Shown: piece by piece, positions 1 through 6,586 of the stretch
Position numbering within the stretch: position 1 is the first letter of the stretch
How the letters are laid out: each line of letters opens with the position of its first letter
Assembly: GCA_025360125.1 (NCBI GenBank)
Contig: JANYCU010000021.1
Span: 1 to 64,000 of the forward strand
Direction: 5' to 3'
DNA: 64,000 bases
From: Armatimonadota bacterium
GTDB lineage: Bacteria; Armatimonadota; Fimbriimonadia; Fimbriimonadales; Fimbriimonadaceae
Made by a program: the position numbers and the translations under genes
Notes under the pieces: generated by a model
The model's input: the letters and a program-made list of their open reading frames with translations, nothing else
What the model was told of the DNA's origin: nothing
Databases searched by the model: none

Positions 1-52
1 CTGCTAGAAGCCAGTGTCTTGAACAATGACAAAGTTGAGGTAAAAACTCGAA

Positions 53-568
53 GTGAGTGCTCAGATTAAATACAAAAGGCGCAAGTCATGGAACACGCCT
101 GGCGACTCTCACTATCTCACGTTCTCGACCTATCATAAGAAGCGCTATCTGAGTGACGAGAGAATCTGCAAACTCCTCCCAAAGCGAATCAATGAGGCAT
201 CCAAAGAATTAAACTTCGCCGTCCTAGCCTATGTGTTCATGCCCGACCACGTCCATATCCTTATCCATCCGCACGACGAAATCTACGAGATGGAGGACAT
301 CCTGAAAGCAATGAAGCAAGGCCCATCAAAGTCGGCACGCAACAAGAAGTGGACTACCACGAATCTTTGGGAATCAGGCGGAGGTTATGACAGCAACATC
401 AATAACTCTCACGCAAGGATGCTTGCCATCTCTTACATCCACATGAATCCAGTTCGCAAGGAAATAGTCGAGTATCCCCAGGAATTCGGTTGGTCGTCGT
501 CAAAGTGGTATCACACCGATGAGGAAGGTGCCGTAAAGTGCTATCACATCCAGGAGTTTTGGAGCTAA
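53..568 (+). CDS. REP-associated tyrosine transposase (RAYT, IS200-like Y1)
   Basis: A 171-residue protein of the single-strand HUH/Y1 transposase superfamily. It carries the metal-binding His pair in MPDHVHILIHP (H66 and H68), the catalytic tyrosine in GGGYDSNI (Y112) and the RAYT signature YIHMNPVR followed by GWSS. Family knowledge: RAYTs nick and join single-stranded DNA at REP hairpins and are usually single-copy, domesticated-looking genes flanked by REPs. The start is GTG, with a GAGG about 15 bases upstream. The gene looks intact. Its right-hand structured end lies at 607-714, and its left end falls outside the window. The internally deleted relatives at 1.6 and 2.9 kb align to its first ~45 and last ~10 residues but are clearly diverged, so they are sisters rather than direct copies. 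Confidence 0.9.
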   Translation: MSAQIKYKRRKSWNTPGDSHYLTFSTYHKKRYLSDERICKLLPKRINEASKELNFAVLAYVFMPDHVHILIHPHDEIYEMEDILKAMKQGPSKSARNKKWTTTNLWESGGGYDSNINNSHARMLAISYIHMNPVRKEIVEYPQEFGWSSSKWYHTDEEGAVKCYHIQEFWS

Positions 569-606
569 AATGCATGATGGGTGCCATTTGAAAGCAGTCT
601 CCTTTC

Positions 607-714
607 CACTGGCTTCTCCCAGCCTCACTCCGTTCAAGGCAGAGGTCGGAGCCAGTGCCACACCAAGCTCTCTCTTTTATGATAGATTTAACCCCGCCCA
701 CGAAGTGGCTTGCC
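607..714. repeat. Structured right end of the RAYT element (hairpin plus REP)
   Basis: An 8-bp stem CACTGGCT (607-614) / AGCCAGTG (650-657) is followed by an inverted REP whose hairpin is CCAC-gaa-GTGG (698-708). The same two-part layout, with a different but still complementary long stem, ends the deleted element at 1501-1917. This supports an end recognised as folded single-stranded DNA. The 569-606 stretch before it shows nothing else. Confidence 0.65.
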
Positions 715-844
715 AAATTATGCAAGCGATGCAAAAGACGTAGTAATGGCTATAGCAAACAAAGTGATAACACCTATGGTGGACAGTGCTCAAAGTGAAC
801 GTGAAAAAAGCCTTCACAGAATTCTTGGAGATGACGCAGACTAA
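692..844 (+). pseudogene. Orphan C-terminal tail fragment (possible toxin tail)
   Basis: A reading frame opens immediately inside the REP, runs through LPNYASDAKDVV and MAIANKVITPMVDSAQ, and stops at TAA 842-844. That stop overlaps the ATG of the next gene (TAATG). The first in-frame ATG is at 746. It has no complete domain and looks like the last ~40-50 residues of a larger protein cut off at the element boundary. Stop-start overlap with a small downstream gene is the usual layout of polymorphic-toxin C-terminus/immunity pairs. The function is inference only, since no toxin motif is visible. Confidence 0.4.
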
Positions 845-1338
845 TGAATCCAGATGAAAGGATTGGGTTTGGAGCGCGAATTTCGGTTTTGCAATGGACA
901 GCTCTTGGGCGAGATACTCATACGCAATTTATTTTCGATGGGCTACAAAAGCATGTTTCAGGTGACTTCGGTGTTCCAGGCTTAAATATTGGATTCTATT
1001 ATGAAGTCGAAAACACTGAGCCAAAAATAGGTGTTAATCGAGATGGATTCCGAAATGCGTATCTCCCGAACAGAAAAATTGCCTTTTGTAGTTTTAAAAT
1101 CTGGAGAGACGATGCATTCTTGTCAGACGATTCCTTTAAGGACATGCTAGCGGGGAAGTTCGTTCGGGCGGCAAGGCACTTTGCACAGTTTTTCGAAAAA
1201 AAAATGCCTTCATTTGAAAGCAATAAGTATATAAATTGTATTGAATCTGAAATGCAAATATACTTGGATTCCGAGATTAATGTTAAATTTAGTTACGATG
1301 ATTTGATGATTGTTAAATTACAAACTGGAATTGAATAG
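844..1338 (+). CDS. Small cytosolic protein, candidate immunity protein
   Basis: A 164-residue protein without signal peptide or membrane segment, mixed alpha/beta in character, with aromatic-rich stretches (FIFDGLQKHV, FCSFKIWRDD, FVRAARHFAQFF). I do not recognise the family. The ATG overlaps the stop of the upstream tail fragment, which implies translational coupling. The gene is AT-rich compared with the metabolic genes to the right. The stop codon is only about four bases from the first of three REP hairpins (1342). Position, size and coupling fit an immunity gene of a contact-dependent or Rhs-type toxin system. An unrelated cargo gene is the alternative. Confidence 0.7.
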   Translation: MNPDERIGFGARISVLQWTALGRDTHTQFIFDGLQKHVSGDFGVPGLNIGFYYEVENTEPKIGVNRDGFRNAYLPNRKIAFCSFKIWRDDAFLSDDSFKDMLAGKFVRAARHFAQFFEKKMPSFESNKYINCIESEMQIYLDSEINVKFSYDDLMIVKLQTGIE

Positions 1339-1341
1339 ACT

Positions 1342-1434
1342 AGCCACTGTGTGAGCTGGGTAGTTTTGGCAAGCCACTGTGTGGGTTGGGTGAAAATCTT
1401 AAATAAGGGGCTAGACACTGACGTGGGCTGGGCT
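1342..1434 (+). repeat. Three REP-like hairpins in tandem
   Basis: Units at 1342-1363, 1372-1391 and 1411-1434 share a short palindrome followed by CTGGGTAG or a close variant. The first two have stem CCAC-tgt-GTGG/A. The third is degenerate (GACACTGACGTGGGCTGGGC). Units elsewhere have TCAC-tgt-GTGA, so both sides of the stem change together. The rest of 1435-1500 shows no gene. Confidence 0.7.
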
Positions 1435-1500
1435 ATTTCGTGGCACTGGCTCCGACCCCTGGCTCGAACGAGTCTGCCGAAGCACGACGACCGCAGGATG

Positions 1501-1917
1501 CGACAAGTCACTGTGTGAACTGGGTAGTTTTGGAAAACGAATCCGGGTGGCACAGGCAGCGACGTCTACGCAGCTGGGAGTTACCTGTGTTCAAGTGCCT
1601 TCGAAAACCTGGCAATTGTGAGTCAAGTCAGGAGACTCAAGACCCGTCAGTCCATCAATGAGTTTGGCCACTCTCATTACCTCACCTTTTCCACCTACCA
1701 TCGCAAGCCCTATCTCAAGAACGATCAAATCTGCCAGCTGATGGTGTCATGAAATGCCACTATATGACCGAATAGGAGTTAGAATAAGAAAAGTGAACAG
1801 CGCTCTGTCAGGTTTCTCACGGTTAACTCTCAGCTTCGCAGTGGTCGCTAACCGTGCCACCCGGGGAAGGCTTTCGTCAACAGAAAGTACCCAGCCCACG
1901 CAGTGGCTCGCCGCCTG
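1501..1917 (+). mobile_element. Internally deleted RAYT element (MITE-like copy A)
   Basis: A complete non-autonomous element. The left end has a REP (1505-1527, TCAC-tgt-GTGA), the block CCGGGTGGCAC and a subterminal stem CACAGG (1551-1556) / CCTGTG (1584-1589). The right end has the mirror arrangement: stem CACGGTTA (1818-1825) / TAACCGTG (1849-1856), GTGCCACCCGG, and an inverted REP at 1888-1910. Left and right ends are therefore imperfect terminal inverted repeats of roughly 100 bases. The interior keeps only a RAYT remnant. Confidence 0.75.
1618..1775 (+). pseudogene. RAYT remnant with large internal deletion (copy A)
   Basis: From GTG at 1618 the frame reads a RAYT N-terminus (GHSHYLTFSTYHRKPYLKND, matching the intact gene's GDSHYLTFSTYHKKRYLSDE) and stops at 1750-1752. 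The extreme C-terminus (MKCHYMTE, compare VKCYHIQEF) follows at 1749-1775 in another frame. About 115 central residues are missing, including the HUH motif and catalytic tyrosine, so it cannot be active. The same deletion occurs in copy B. Confidence 0.8.
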
Positions 1918-1967
1918 TAAGGCACTAAAACAGAAGCACAAACTTTATTAAAAAAGTCGGCAATAAC

Positions 1968-2621
1968 ATGTATACACTATCTTTGGTGCTTTTAACATTC
2001 AACCATCACAGCATGGATGCTGTGACCGAAATTGCCAGTATTTTATCGTTTGATTCACATAAGTCCCCAAAAGAATCTTTCTCCGCGTTCATGAGTCTTT
2101 CCAAAAGACAACTCGTCGACTGGCCCATCGGTTCGCCCGATGTATTTCAAAATGATAGTAGGGCTATCAGTAAGCAAAGCCCAAGACTTTCATCGATAAG
2201 ATTAAATACGTACTTAACGAAACTTCAAGATTACTCGTGTAGATTAACGAAATCACAATTAGACGCCAGCAAGTCAATTTGGTCCATTAATCAAAATGGA
2301 GTATATTTATACGCATTAGTAGTTTCCGAAGGAATAGATTGGTATGCAAAGGGGATTGACAGAACAACGTCGAAGCAGGAGCAGAATTTGATGGCAGGTC
2401 AGGCGTCAGTGTTGTTATCGAAGCTCAAATTTGTTGTAAAAACTGCTGGCAAGCATCGCCTTGAAGGCTTTGACGAGTTTCAAAAGGCTTTTCTGCAGGG
2501 GCCAACTAAAAGCTCGATATCAGATTCGAAAGATCGTCATTCTAAAACTGTTGACACTATGCATAAGTTGGCGAGCAATTTACGTTTGGTTGCAACTTCA
2601 AAGTCCAAGTTTATCAAGTAG
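1968..2621 (+). CDS. Unrecognised 217-residue protein (boxed cargo gene 2)
   Basis: I do not recognise this protein. It starts at ATG 1968 with a short hydrophobic stretch (LSLVLLTF) that is not a convincing signal peptide. ATG 2013 (MDAVTEIASILSF) is an alternative start giving a soluble protein. The rest is helical and Lys/Ser-rich, ending SKSKFIK. Just upstream, right after the element end, a frame reads LAACKALKQKHKLY and stops, which may be a second toxin-tail scrap. The stop is 15 bases from a REP (2636). By position it is the equivalent of the two other boxed genes, so effector or immunity roles are both possible. Confidence 0.6.
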   Translation: MYTLSLVLLTFNHHSMDAVTEIASILSFDSHKSPKESFSAFMSLSKRQLVDWPIGSPDVFQNDSRAISKQSPRLSSIRLNTYLTKLQDYSCRLTKSQLDASKSIWSINQNGVYLYALVVSEGIDWYAKGIDRTTSKQEQNLMAGQASVLLSKLKFVVKTAGKHRLEGFDEFQKAFLQGPTKSSISDSKDRHSKTVDTMHKLASNLRLVATSKSKFIK

Positions 2622-2635
2622 AGTTTCTCTCCACG

Positions 2636-2700
2636 AGTCACTAGCGTGAACTGGGATAAGTCTTGAATTTGGCCTGCCACTTGGCAAGCCACTTCGTGGG
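2636..2700 (+). repeat. Two degenerate REP-like hairpins
   Basis: A unit at 2636-2660 (TCACTAGCGTGA then ACTGGGATAAG) has stem TCAC/GTGA with a longer loop. A shorter unit at 2686-2700 has CCAC-ttc-GTGG. Both lie between gene 1968-2621 and the left end of element copy B. Confidence 0.6.
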
Positions 2701-3188
2701 CGACAAGTCACTGTGTGAGGTGGGTAGTTTTGGAGAACGAATCCGGGTGGCACCGGTAGCGACGTCTGCGACCTGTCGGCCGAAGCCGCAGGCGAAGGAG
2801 GAAGCTGGGAGTTACCTGTGTTCAAGCGCGATTGTTATGAAGGGTAAAACTAGGCAACAGTGAGCCAAGTCTGGAAACTCAAGATCCGTAAGTTCATCAA
2901 CGAGTTTGGCCACTCGCAATATTTAACGCTCTCAACCTACCATCGCAAGACGCGTCTCAAGAACGATCGAATCTGCTATTTGAAGGTGATATCAGGTGTC
3001 ATTATATGCCTGAAAAGGAGTTAGAATAAGCAAAGTGGTCGACGCTTTCTCAGGTTTCTCACGGTTAACTCTCAGCCCCCGAAACGGGGCGTCGCTTAGA
3101 CGACGTTCGCAGTGGTCGCTAACGGTGCCACCCGGGTAAGGCTTTCATCAAGCAAAAGTACCCCACCCACACAGTGGCTCACCGCCTG
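2701..3188 (+). mobile_element. Internally deleted RAYT element (MITE-like copy B)
   Basis: It has the same organisation as the element at 1501-1917. The left REP is at 2705-2727, with left subterminal stem CACCGGTA (2751-2758) / TACCTGTG (2813-2820). An inverted REP lies at 3158-3180. Its right end carries an extra insert of two small hairpins (CCCCG-aaa-CGGGG, then CGTCG…CGACG) at about 3076-3112, and its left end has a ~35-base insert relative to copy A. Confidence 0.75.
2860..3024 (+). pseudogene. RAYT remnant with large internal deletion (copy B)
   Basis: GTG 2860 opens a 54-codon frame with the RAYT N-terminus (FGHSQYLTLSTYHRKTRLKN) that runs into out-of-frame C-terminal sequence. The next frame reads CHYMPEKELE before a stop. 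The deletion junction matches that of copy A, so the deletion predates the split of the two copies. Confidence 0.8.
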
Positions 3189-3193
3189 ATGAC

Positions 3194-3388
3194 GTGGCTA
3201 ATTATACTGGAGGCATGAAAGAAGCATTTGAAGCAGGGCGAGCTTTGATAAATGGTGATCCAAACATGAGAGAATTTATTAAGATCGGCAATCTGGTTGA
3301 TTCTGGTTTCGACAGTGTAGACTGGGGAGGTCTTGGGATGCATGCGACCAAGCTCGGAGGAAGTAAATTTGGGTCAACGCACATTTAG
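3194..3388 (+). CDS. Short C-terminal tail, candidate toxin remnant
   Basis: The frame enters directly from the end of element copy B (…DDVANYTGGMKEAFEAG) and runs 64 codons from the first possible start (GTG 3194) to TAG 3386-3388. Its sequence, ending LGMHATKLGGSKFGSTHI, looks like the end of a larger exported or Rhs-type protein and not a complete protein. Its last ~20 bases overlap the start of the downstream gene. No catalytic motif is recognisable. It could also be a small complete protein of unknown role. Confidence 0.45.
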   Translation: MANYTGGMKEAFEAGRALINGDPNMREFIKIGNLVDSGFDSVDWGGLGMHATKLGGSKFGSTHI

Positions 3389-3935
3389 ATGCTACATAAC
3401 GCCAAAAGAATTCGAAGAGATTATTTTCAGATCTTCACGAGTATTTCAATTTAAATTTATAGGATCAAGTTGGAACCAATGTGAGTTGGTCGACATTGGA
3501 ATTATGACGGAACAAGAAGGGTTAGAGTATAGTAATTTTATATTTAGTGAAACTGAAATACCAATTAGCAGTTATGAGAGCTGGGCAATGGGAGATCTGC
3601 ATTTCTCTAATCTATTAAACATGTATGGATATATTGATATGTTGCAGTTATCTCTTAAAACGACCAAGATCGAACGCACCGGCAAAACCATGCCAATAAA
3701 TCAAATGTCCTACCGACTTTTTAATTGGATCGCAAAGGAAATCCGAGATATATCTGAACTTTGTGATGACCTCTGTGTGATTTCAAGTGGGTCAAAACTT
3801 CACGAGAAAACAAGAATTACAAGTGGCATCCGGAAGGCTTTGTTAGAAGGGACCTTACTTACAGGAGGAAATTCACCTACAAGGAAGCCTGTCGTGGTCA
3901 TTGGATTGTGTCATGACTGTCAAAATTGGCCGTAA
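3369..3935 (+). CDS. Candidate immunity protein (boxed cargo gene 3)
   Basis: The preferred start is TTG 3369, which has GGAGG at 3356-3360 eight bases upstream and overlaps the preceding tail gene. An in-frame TTG at 3333 lacks such a site. The resulting protein has about 188 residues, is cytosolic and rich in aromatic and acidic residues (FQFKFIGSSW, YESWAMGDLHFSNLL), and belongs to no family I recognise. Its stop is about ten bases from the next REP. Overlap with an upstream tail and an upstream Shine-Dalgarno inside that tail fit an immunity gene. This is inference. Confidence 0.6.
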   Translation: MGQRTFRCYITPKEFEEIIFRSSRVFQFKFIGSSWNQCELVDIGIMTEQEGLEYSNFIFSETEIPISSYESWAMGDLHFSNLLNMYGYIDMLQLSLKTTKIERTGKTMPINQMSYRLFNWIAKEIRDISELCDDLCVISSGSKLHEKTRITSGIRKALLEGTLLTGGNSPTRKPVVVIGLCHDCQNWP

Positions 3936-3940
3936 CTAGC

Positions 3941-4124
3941 CGACAAGTCACTGTGTGAGCTAGGTAGTTTTGGAAAACGAATCCGGGTGGCACTGGCAGC
4001 GACGTCTACGCAGTTGGGAGTTGCCTGTGTAAAAGCCAGGTAAAACCCATTTAACGTGAGTCAAGCCAATAAGAGAAAGATCTGCAAATTCATCAATGAG
4101 ATTGGTGACACGTCACTCTGCTAG
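3941..4124 (+). mobile_element. Truncated left end of a RAYT element (copy C)
   Basis: A REP at 3945-3967 is followed by the conserved left-end block with stem CACTGGCA (3991-3998) / TGCCTGTG (4022-4029). A RAYT N-terminal scrap starts at GTG 4056 (VSQANKRKICKFINEIGD) and hits a stop at 4122-4124. Similarity to the other copies is lost near 4112, just before the end of the reductase-like gene, which marks the right edge of the accessory region. Confidence 0.7.
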
Positions 4125-4127
4125 TTT

Positions 4128-5177
4128 CTATCCTCGTGCGTTGCGGGCGCGGTCGATGGCGTCCTGGTTGACTTCCCTTTCGAATGCTCGGTATCCGGCC
4201 AATTTGAATCCGTGTTTATCGGCCAGGCGGATGGTTTCTTCGACTTGCTCCACCGAGACGTCTTTGCCCAGCGTGAAGTTTTCGATCTTGCCATCAAGGG
4301 CAAGCATCATGGTTTCGCTCATACAGGCGAAAGCGGTCTTAGGTGGGAAACCGAAGCTCATTCCGAAATCCACGTCGCCCGGTACGGCAACGACTCCGCC
4401 CTCGATCACTAAGACATCGGGGCGTTCGCTCGCGACTTTGGCGGAAACATCGCGAGGACGGGCCACGTCGCAGACCACCGCTCCACGCTTTAGGTGTTCT
4501 GGGAAAATGATGTCGGTCCCGGCTGAGCTGACGGTGATGATTACGTCGGCATCTTTGATGGATGAAACGTCGACTGAGGAAACCGTGCGCGTACATTCGT
4601 CGGCGACCGCTTGCGTCCGCTCGGGATCTCGTCCGATAACCGTGGTCTTGGCAAAGTTTGGCGACATGATTCGGGCGCATGTTCGACCGATGGAACCTGT
4701 CGCGCCGACTACCGCGAGATTGGCATTGGGAATGTCGATGCCGACCAAATTGGCGGCCTCCATCGCGCCCTGAATCGCCGTGGCGATGGTGTAGCTGTTG
4801 CCAGTTGTGATCGCGATCGGAGAGTTCTTGGCTACGGTGATTCCTCCGTCGCCGACGACGCTGGTGAATGCACCGAGGCCCATGATCTCGGCCCCCTCTG
4901 ATTTCGCCAATTCGGAGCAGTAGATCAGCTTTTCGTAAACTGCTTCGAGTGGAAGCTTATGAAGCATCATGTCGGGGGTGAGCGGACAAATGATGAAGAG
5001 CCCTTCGGTTTTGGCGCCGGTCTTGCTCTCGATGCCCTTGATATAAGAACCTATGAACGGCTTTTTCTTGCCATAGACCTTTTCGATGACCCAATCGGGC
5101 ATGTACTTGGCGATCGGGTACTTGCGTGCCGCGTCCTTAGGCTTGATGGGATGAATTACAAAGGCAAATCGATGCAC
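4128..5177 (-). CDS. Acyl-ACP reductase-like NAD(P)H oxidoreductase
   Basis: A 349-residue protein resembling cyanobacterial long-chain acyl-ACP reductase (AAR), which reduces acyl-ACP to fatty aldehyde. It keeps the family blocks MGLGAFTSVV, TTGNSYT, the Rossmann loop VVGATGSIGR (about 157-166) and FACMSE, whose Cys285 aligns with the thioester cysteine of AAR. Cyanobacterial AAR works with aldehyde-deformylating oxygenase. No such gene is present here, so aldehyde, alcohol or another acyl substrate is more likely than alkane. It is the distal gene of a three-gene unit with the 5197-6105 gene and ridA, 19 bases downstream. A shikimate-dehydrogenase-like role is the alternative. Confidence 0.75.
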   Translation of the reverse strand: MHRFAFVIHPIKPKDAARKYPIAKYMPDWVIEKVYGKKKPFIGSYIKGIESKTGAKTEGLFIICPLTPDMMLHKLPLEAVYEKLIYCSELAKSEGAEIMGLGAFTSVVGDGGITVAKNSPIAITTGNSYTIATAIQGAMEAANLVGIDIPNANLAVVGATGSIGRTCARIMSPNFAKTTVIGRDPERTQAVADECTRTVSSVDVSSIKDADVIITVSSAGTDIIFPEHLKRGAVVCDVARPRDVSAKVASERPDVLVIEGGVVAVPGDVDFGMSFGFPPKTAFACMSETMMLALDGKIENFTLGKDVSVEQVEETIRLADKHGFKLAGYRAFEREVNQDAIDRARNARG

Positions 5178-5196
5178 AGTTGATTCCTATGGTACT

Positions 5197-6105
5197 TTAC
5201 GCCGGATTGAGGTCGATCCGATTCGGCTTCCAACCGAGGGAAGTAAGGACGTCGAGATATTCTTGTGGGGTGATGTCTTCTGGCCGTTTACCAAGGTGGG
5301 CAACGATCATTCCTTCCATGACATTGGTGGCAAAGGTCTCACCATTAATCATTGGCGTCGTTGTATAGGCGGTTTTTACTCCAGCCCCTTTTAAGAAATC
5401 AATATCGGCCTTTCGAAGTGTCTGAGTGATGATGATCTTTCCGGGCATTTTGTCGGGCATAAATTTGCGGATGTAGTGCCAATCTCCGCAGATGATGTCC
5501 GCGCCAAGGAAATATTGAGGGAATTTCGGTGTGCGCTTCTCTTGCTTTTCGCCAGTTGGATAGAACCATTTGAACGGTAATTTGGTGATGATAGGCAAGA
5601 TGACCTTTCCAAACGACTTTACACTGGCATAGGACTTTAGAGCGATTGGAACTCCGATTCCGAACAGGAGGTCGCCATAAACAACTTTTGCTCCGGTCTT
5701 GTCGAGCGCTTGGGCCATTCCAAAACGATCGACTGCGCTGACGAGCAGGACTTTCGAGTTCTTGAAATCAATCTCGTTTGAGTCATTAAGCGCCTCAATG
5801 GTTTGTCGTTCGAGGGTGTGCTTTAACCCGCCCCCATCAACGATTGGTGTCGTCTTTACGTTCTTGATGAGGTTGAGGATTTCTCGAAAGGCGTATTTTT
5901 TGTCTTCGAGGACGAGATAGATGTCCGCTCCGCCGACGCCAAGGGCATCAACTTTGCCATCGAGTTCGGCAAATAGCTCGCCAAATTTTTTCATGTCGCC
6001 GTCCGTGCCTCGTCGCTCGAGGGTGTATTTTTCACCAAGAAGTTCGACTTCGTCTTTTTTGTCGCGCTTACTGGTTCCCAGACTGACCGAAACAACGGTT
6101 TTCAT
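5197..6105 (-). CDS. Conserved protein of the family annotated as quinate 5-dehydrogenase
   Basis: A 302-residue protein with conserved stretches VVSVSLGTSKRDKKDEVELL, DALGVGGADIYLV, TPIVDGGGLKHTLER and LVSAVDRFGMAQAL. From memory, close relatives are labelled quinate 5-dehydrogenase and often neighbour AAR-like genes. I see no classical GxGxxG loop that would confirm a dehydrogenase, so the label is weak. Its ATG directly abuts the ridA stop (6106-6108), so the two are in one transcript. The gene downstream is the AAR-like reductase, which suggests a shared acyl or aldehyde pathway. Confidence 0.6.
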   Translation of the reverse strand: MKTVVSVSLGTSKRDKKDEVELLGEKYTLERRGTDGDMKKFGELFAELDGKVDALGVGGADIYLVLEDKKYAFREILNLIKNVKTTPIVDGGGLKHTLERQTIEALNDSNEIDFKNSKVLLVSAVDRFGMAQALDKTGAKVVYGDLLFGIGVPIALKSYASVKSFGKVILPIITKLPFKWFYPTGEKQEKRTPKFPQYFLGADIICGDWHYIRKFMPDKMPGKIIITQTLRKADIDFLKGAGVKTAYTTTPMINGETFATNVMEGMIVAHLGKRPEDITPQEYLDVLTSLGWKPNRIDLNPA

Positions 6106-6486
6106 TTAGAACACAGCGACGGCTTCGATTTCGACGTCAACTCCGCGCGGGAGTGCGGCGACGGCGACGGTTGATCTGGCTGGTGGCACGGATCCCATTG
6201 CGGCGCCATAGATTTCGTTGACGGTGACAAAGTGCTCCATTGAGGAAAGGAAGATCGTTGTTTTGACAATGTTTCCAAAATCGAGTCCGGCTGCAGTCAA
6301 GACGGCTCGCATGTTGGCGATGACTTGGACTGTTTGCTCGCGGACGTCGCCATCTACTAATGTTCCGTCTGGGCGGAGAGGAATTTGTCCGCTCATAAAA
6401 TAGAAGTTGCCGCTGGCCTTGATCGCTTGGCTGTAAGGGCCGATGGCTGCGGGTGCGTCTGAAGTCGAAATAACCTCTCTGGTCAT
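6106..6486 (-). CDS. ridA: RidA family enamine/imine deaminase
   Basis: A 126-residue protein, full length for YjgF/YER057c/UK114 proteins. It has the typical N-terminal APAAIGPYSQA and C-terminal PPARSTVAVAALPRG, whose Arg is the substrate-binding arginine of active RidA. Family role: hydrolysis of reactive 2-aminoacrylate and related enamines to keto acids, as a cytosolic trimer. It is the first gene of the ridA - 5197-6105 - AAR-like unit and abuts the next gene. Its product may protect against reactive imines, or may be specific for this pathway. Confidence 0.92.
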   Translation of the reverse strand: MTREVISTSDAPAAIGPYSQAIKASGNFYFMSGQIPLRPDGTLVDGDVREQTVQVIANMRAVLTAAGLDFGNIVKTTIFLSSMEHFVTVNEIYGAAMGSVPPARSTVAVAALPRGVDVEIEAVAVF

Positions 6487-6520
6487 GCCTTGCAGAATAC
6501 CTACTTGATGACAGCTCGGT

Positions 6521-6548
6521 ATAAAAATGGGCGCCCGGAAGGGCGCCC
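6521..6548 (-). terminator. Rho-independent terminator of the hook operon
   Basis: A GGGCGCCC (6529-6536) - ggaa - GGGCGCCC (6541-6548) hairpin. Read on the minus strand it is followed by ATTTTTATA. It lies just downstream of the flgE stop and upstream of ridA. Confidence 0.88.
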
Positions 6549-6586
6549 TAGTTTCGACTGGTCAGACAAAGACCTTGATTAAGTTA

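Noticed and set aside
1342-3967. Possible CRISPR array or integron attC sites
   Set aside because: The repeats are short hairpins at irregular distances, in both orientations, associated with RAYT remnants. There are no regular spacers and no cas or integrase gene beside them.
4096-4773. Long plus-strand open frame across the reductase gene
   Set aside because: It is the antisense shadow of the clearly conserved reductase-like gene, with low-complexity Arg/Ser/Thr-rich translation.
4128-5177. Alkane biosynthesis operon
   Set aside because: Only the reductase-like half is present and no deformylating oxygenase was found, so hydrocarbon production is not supported.
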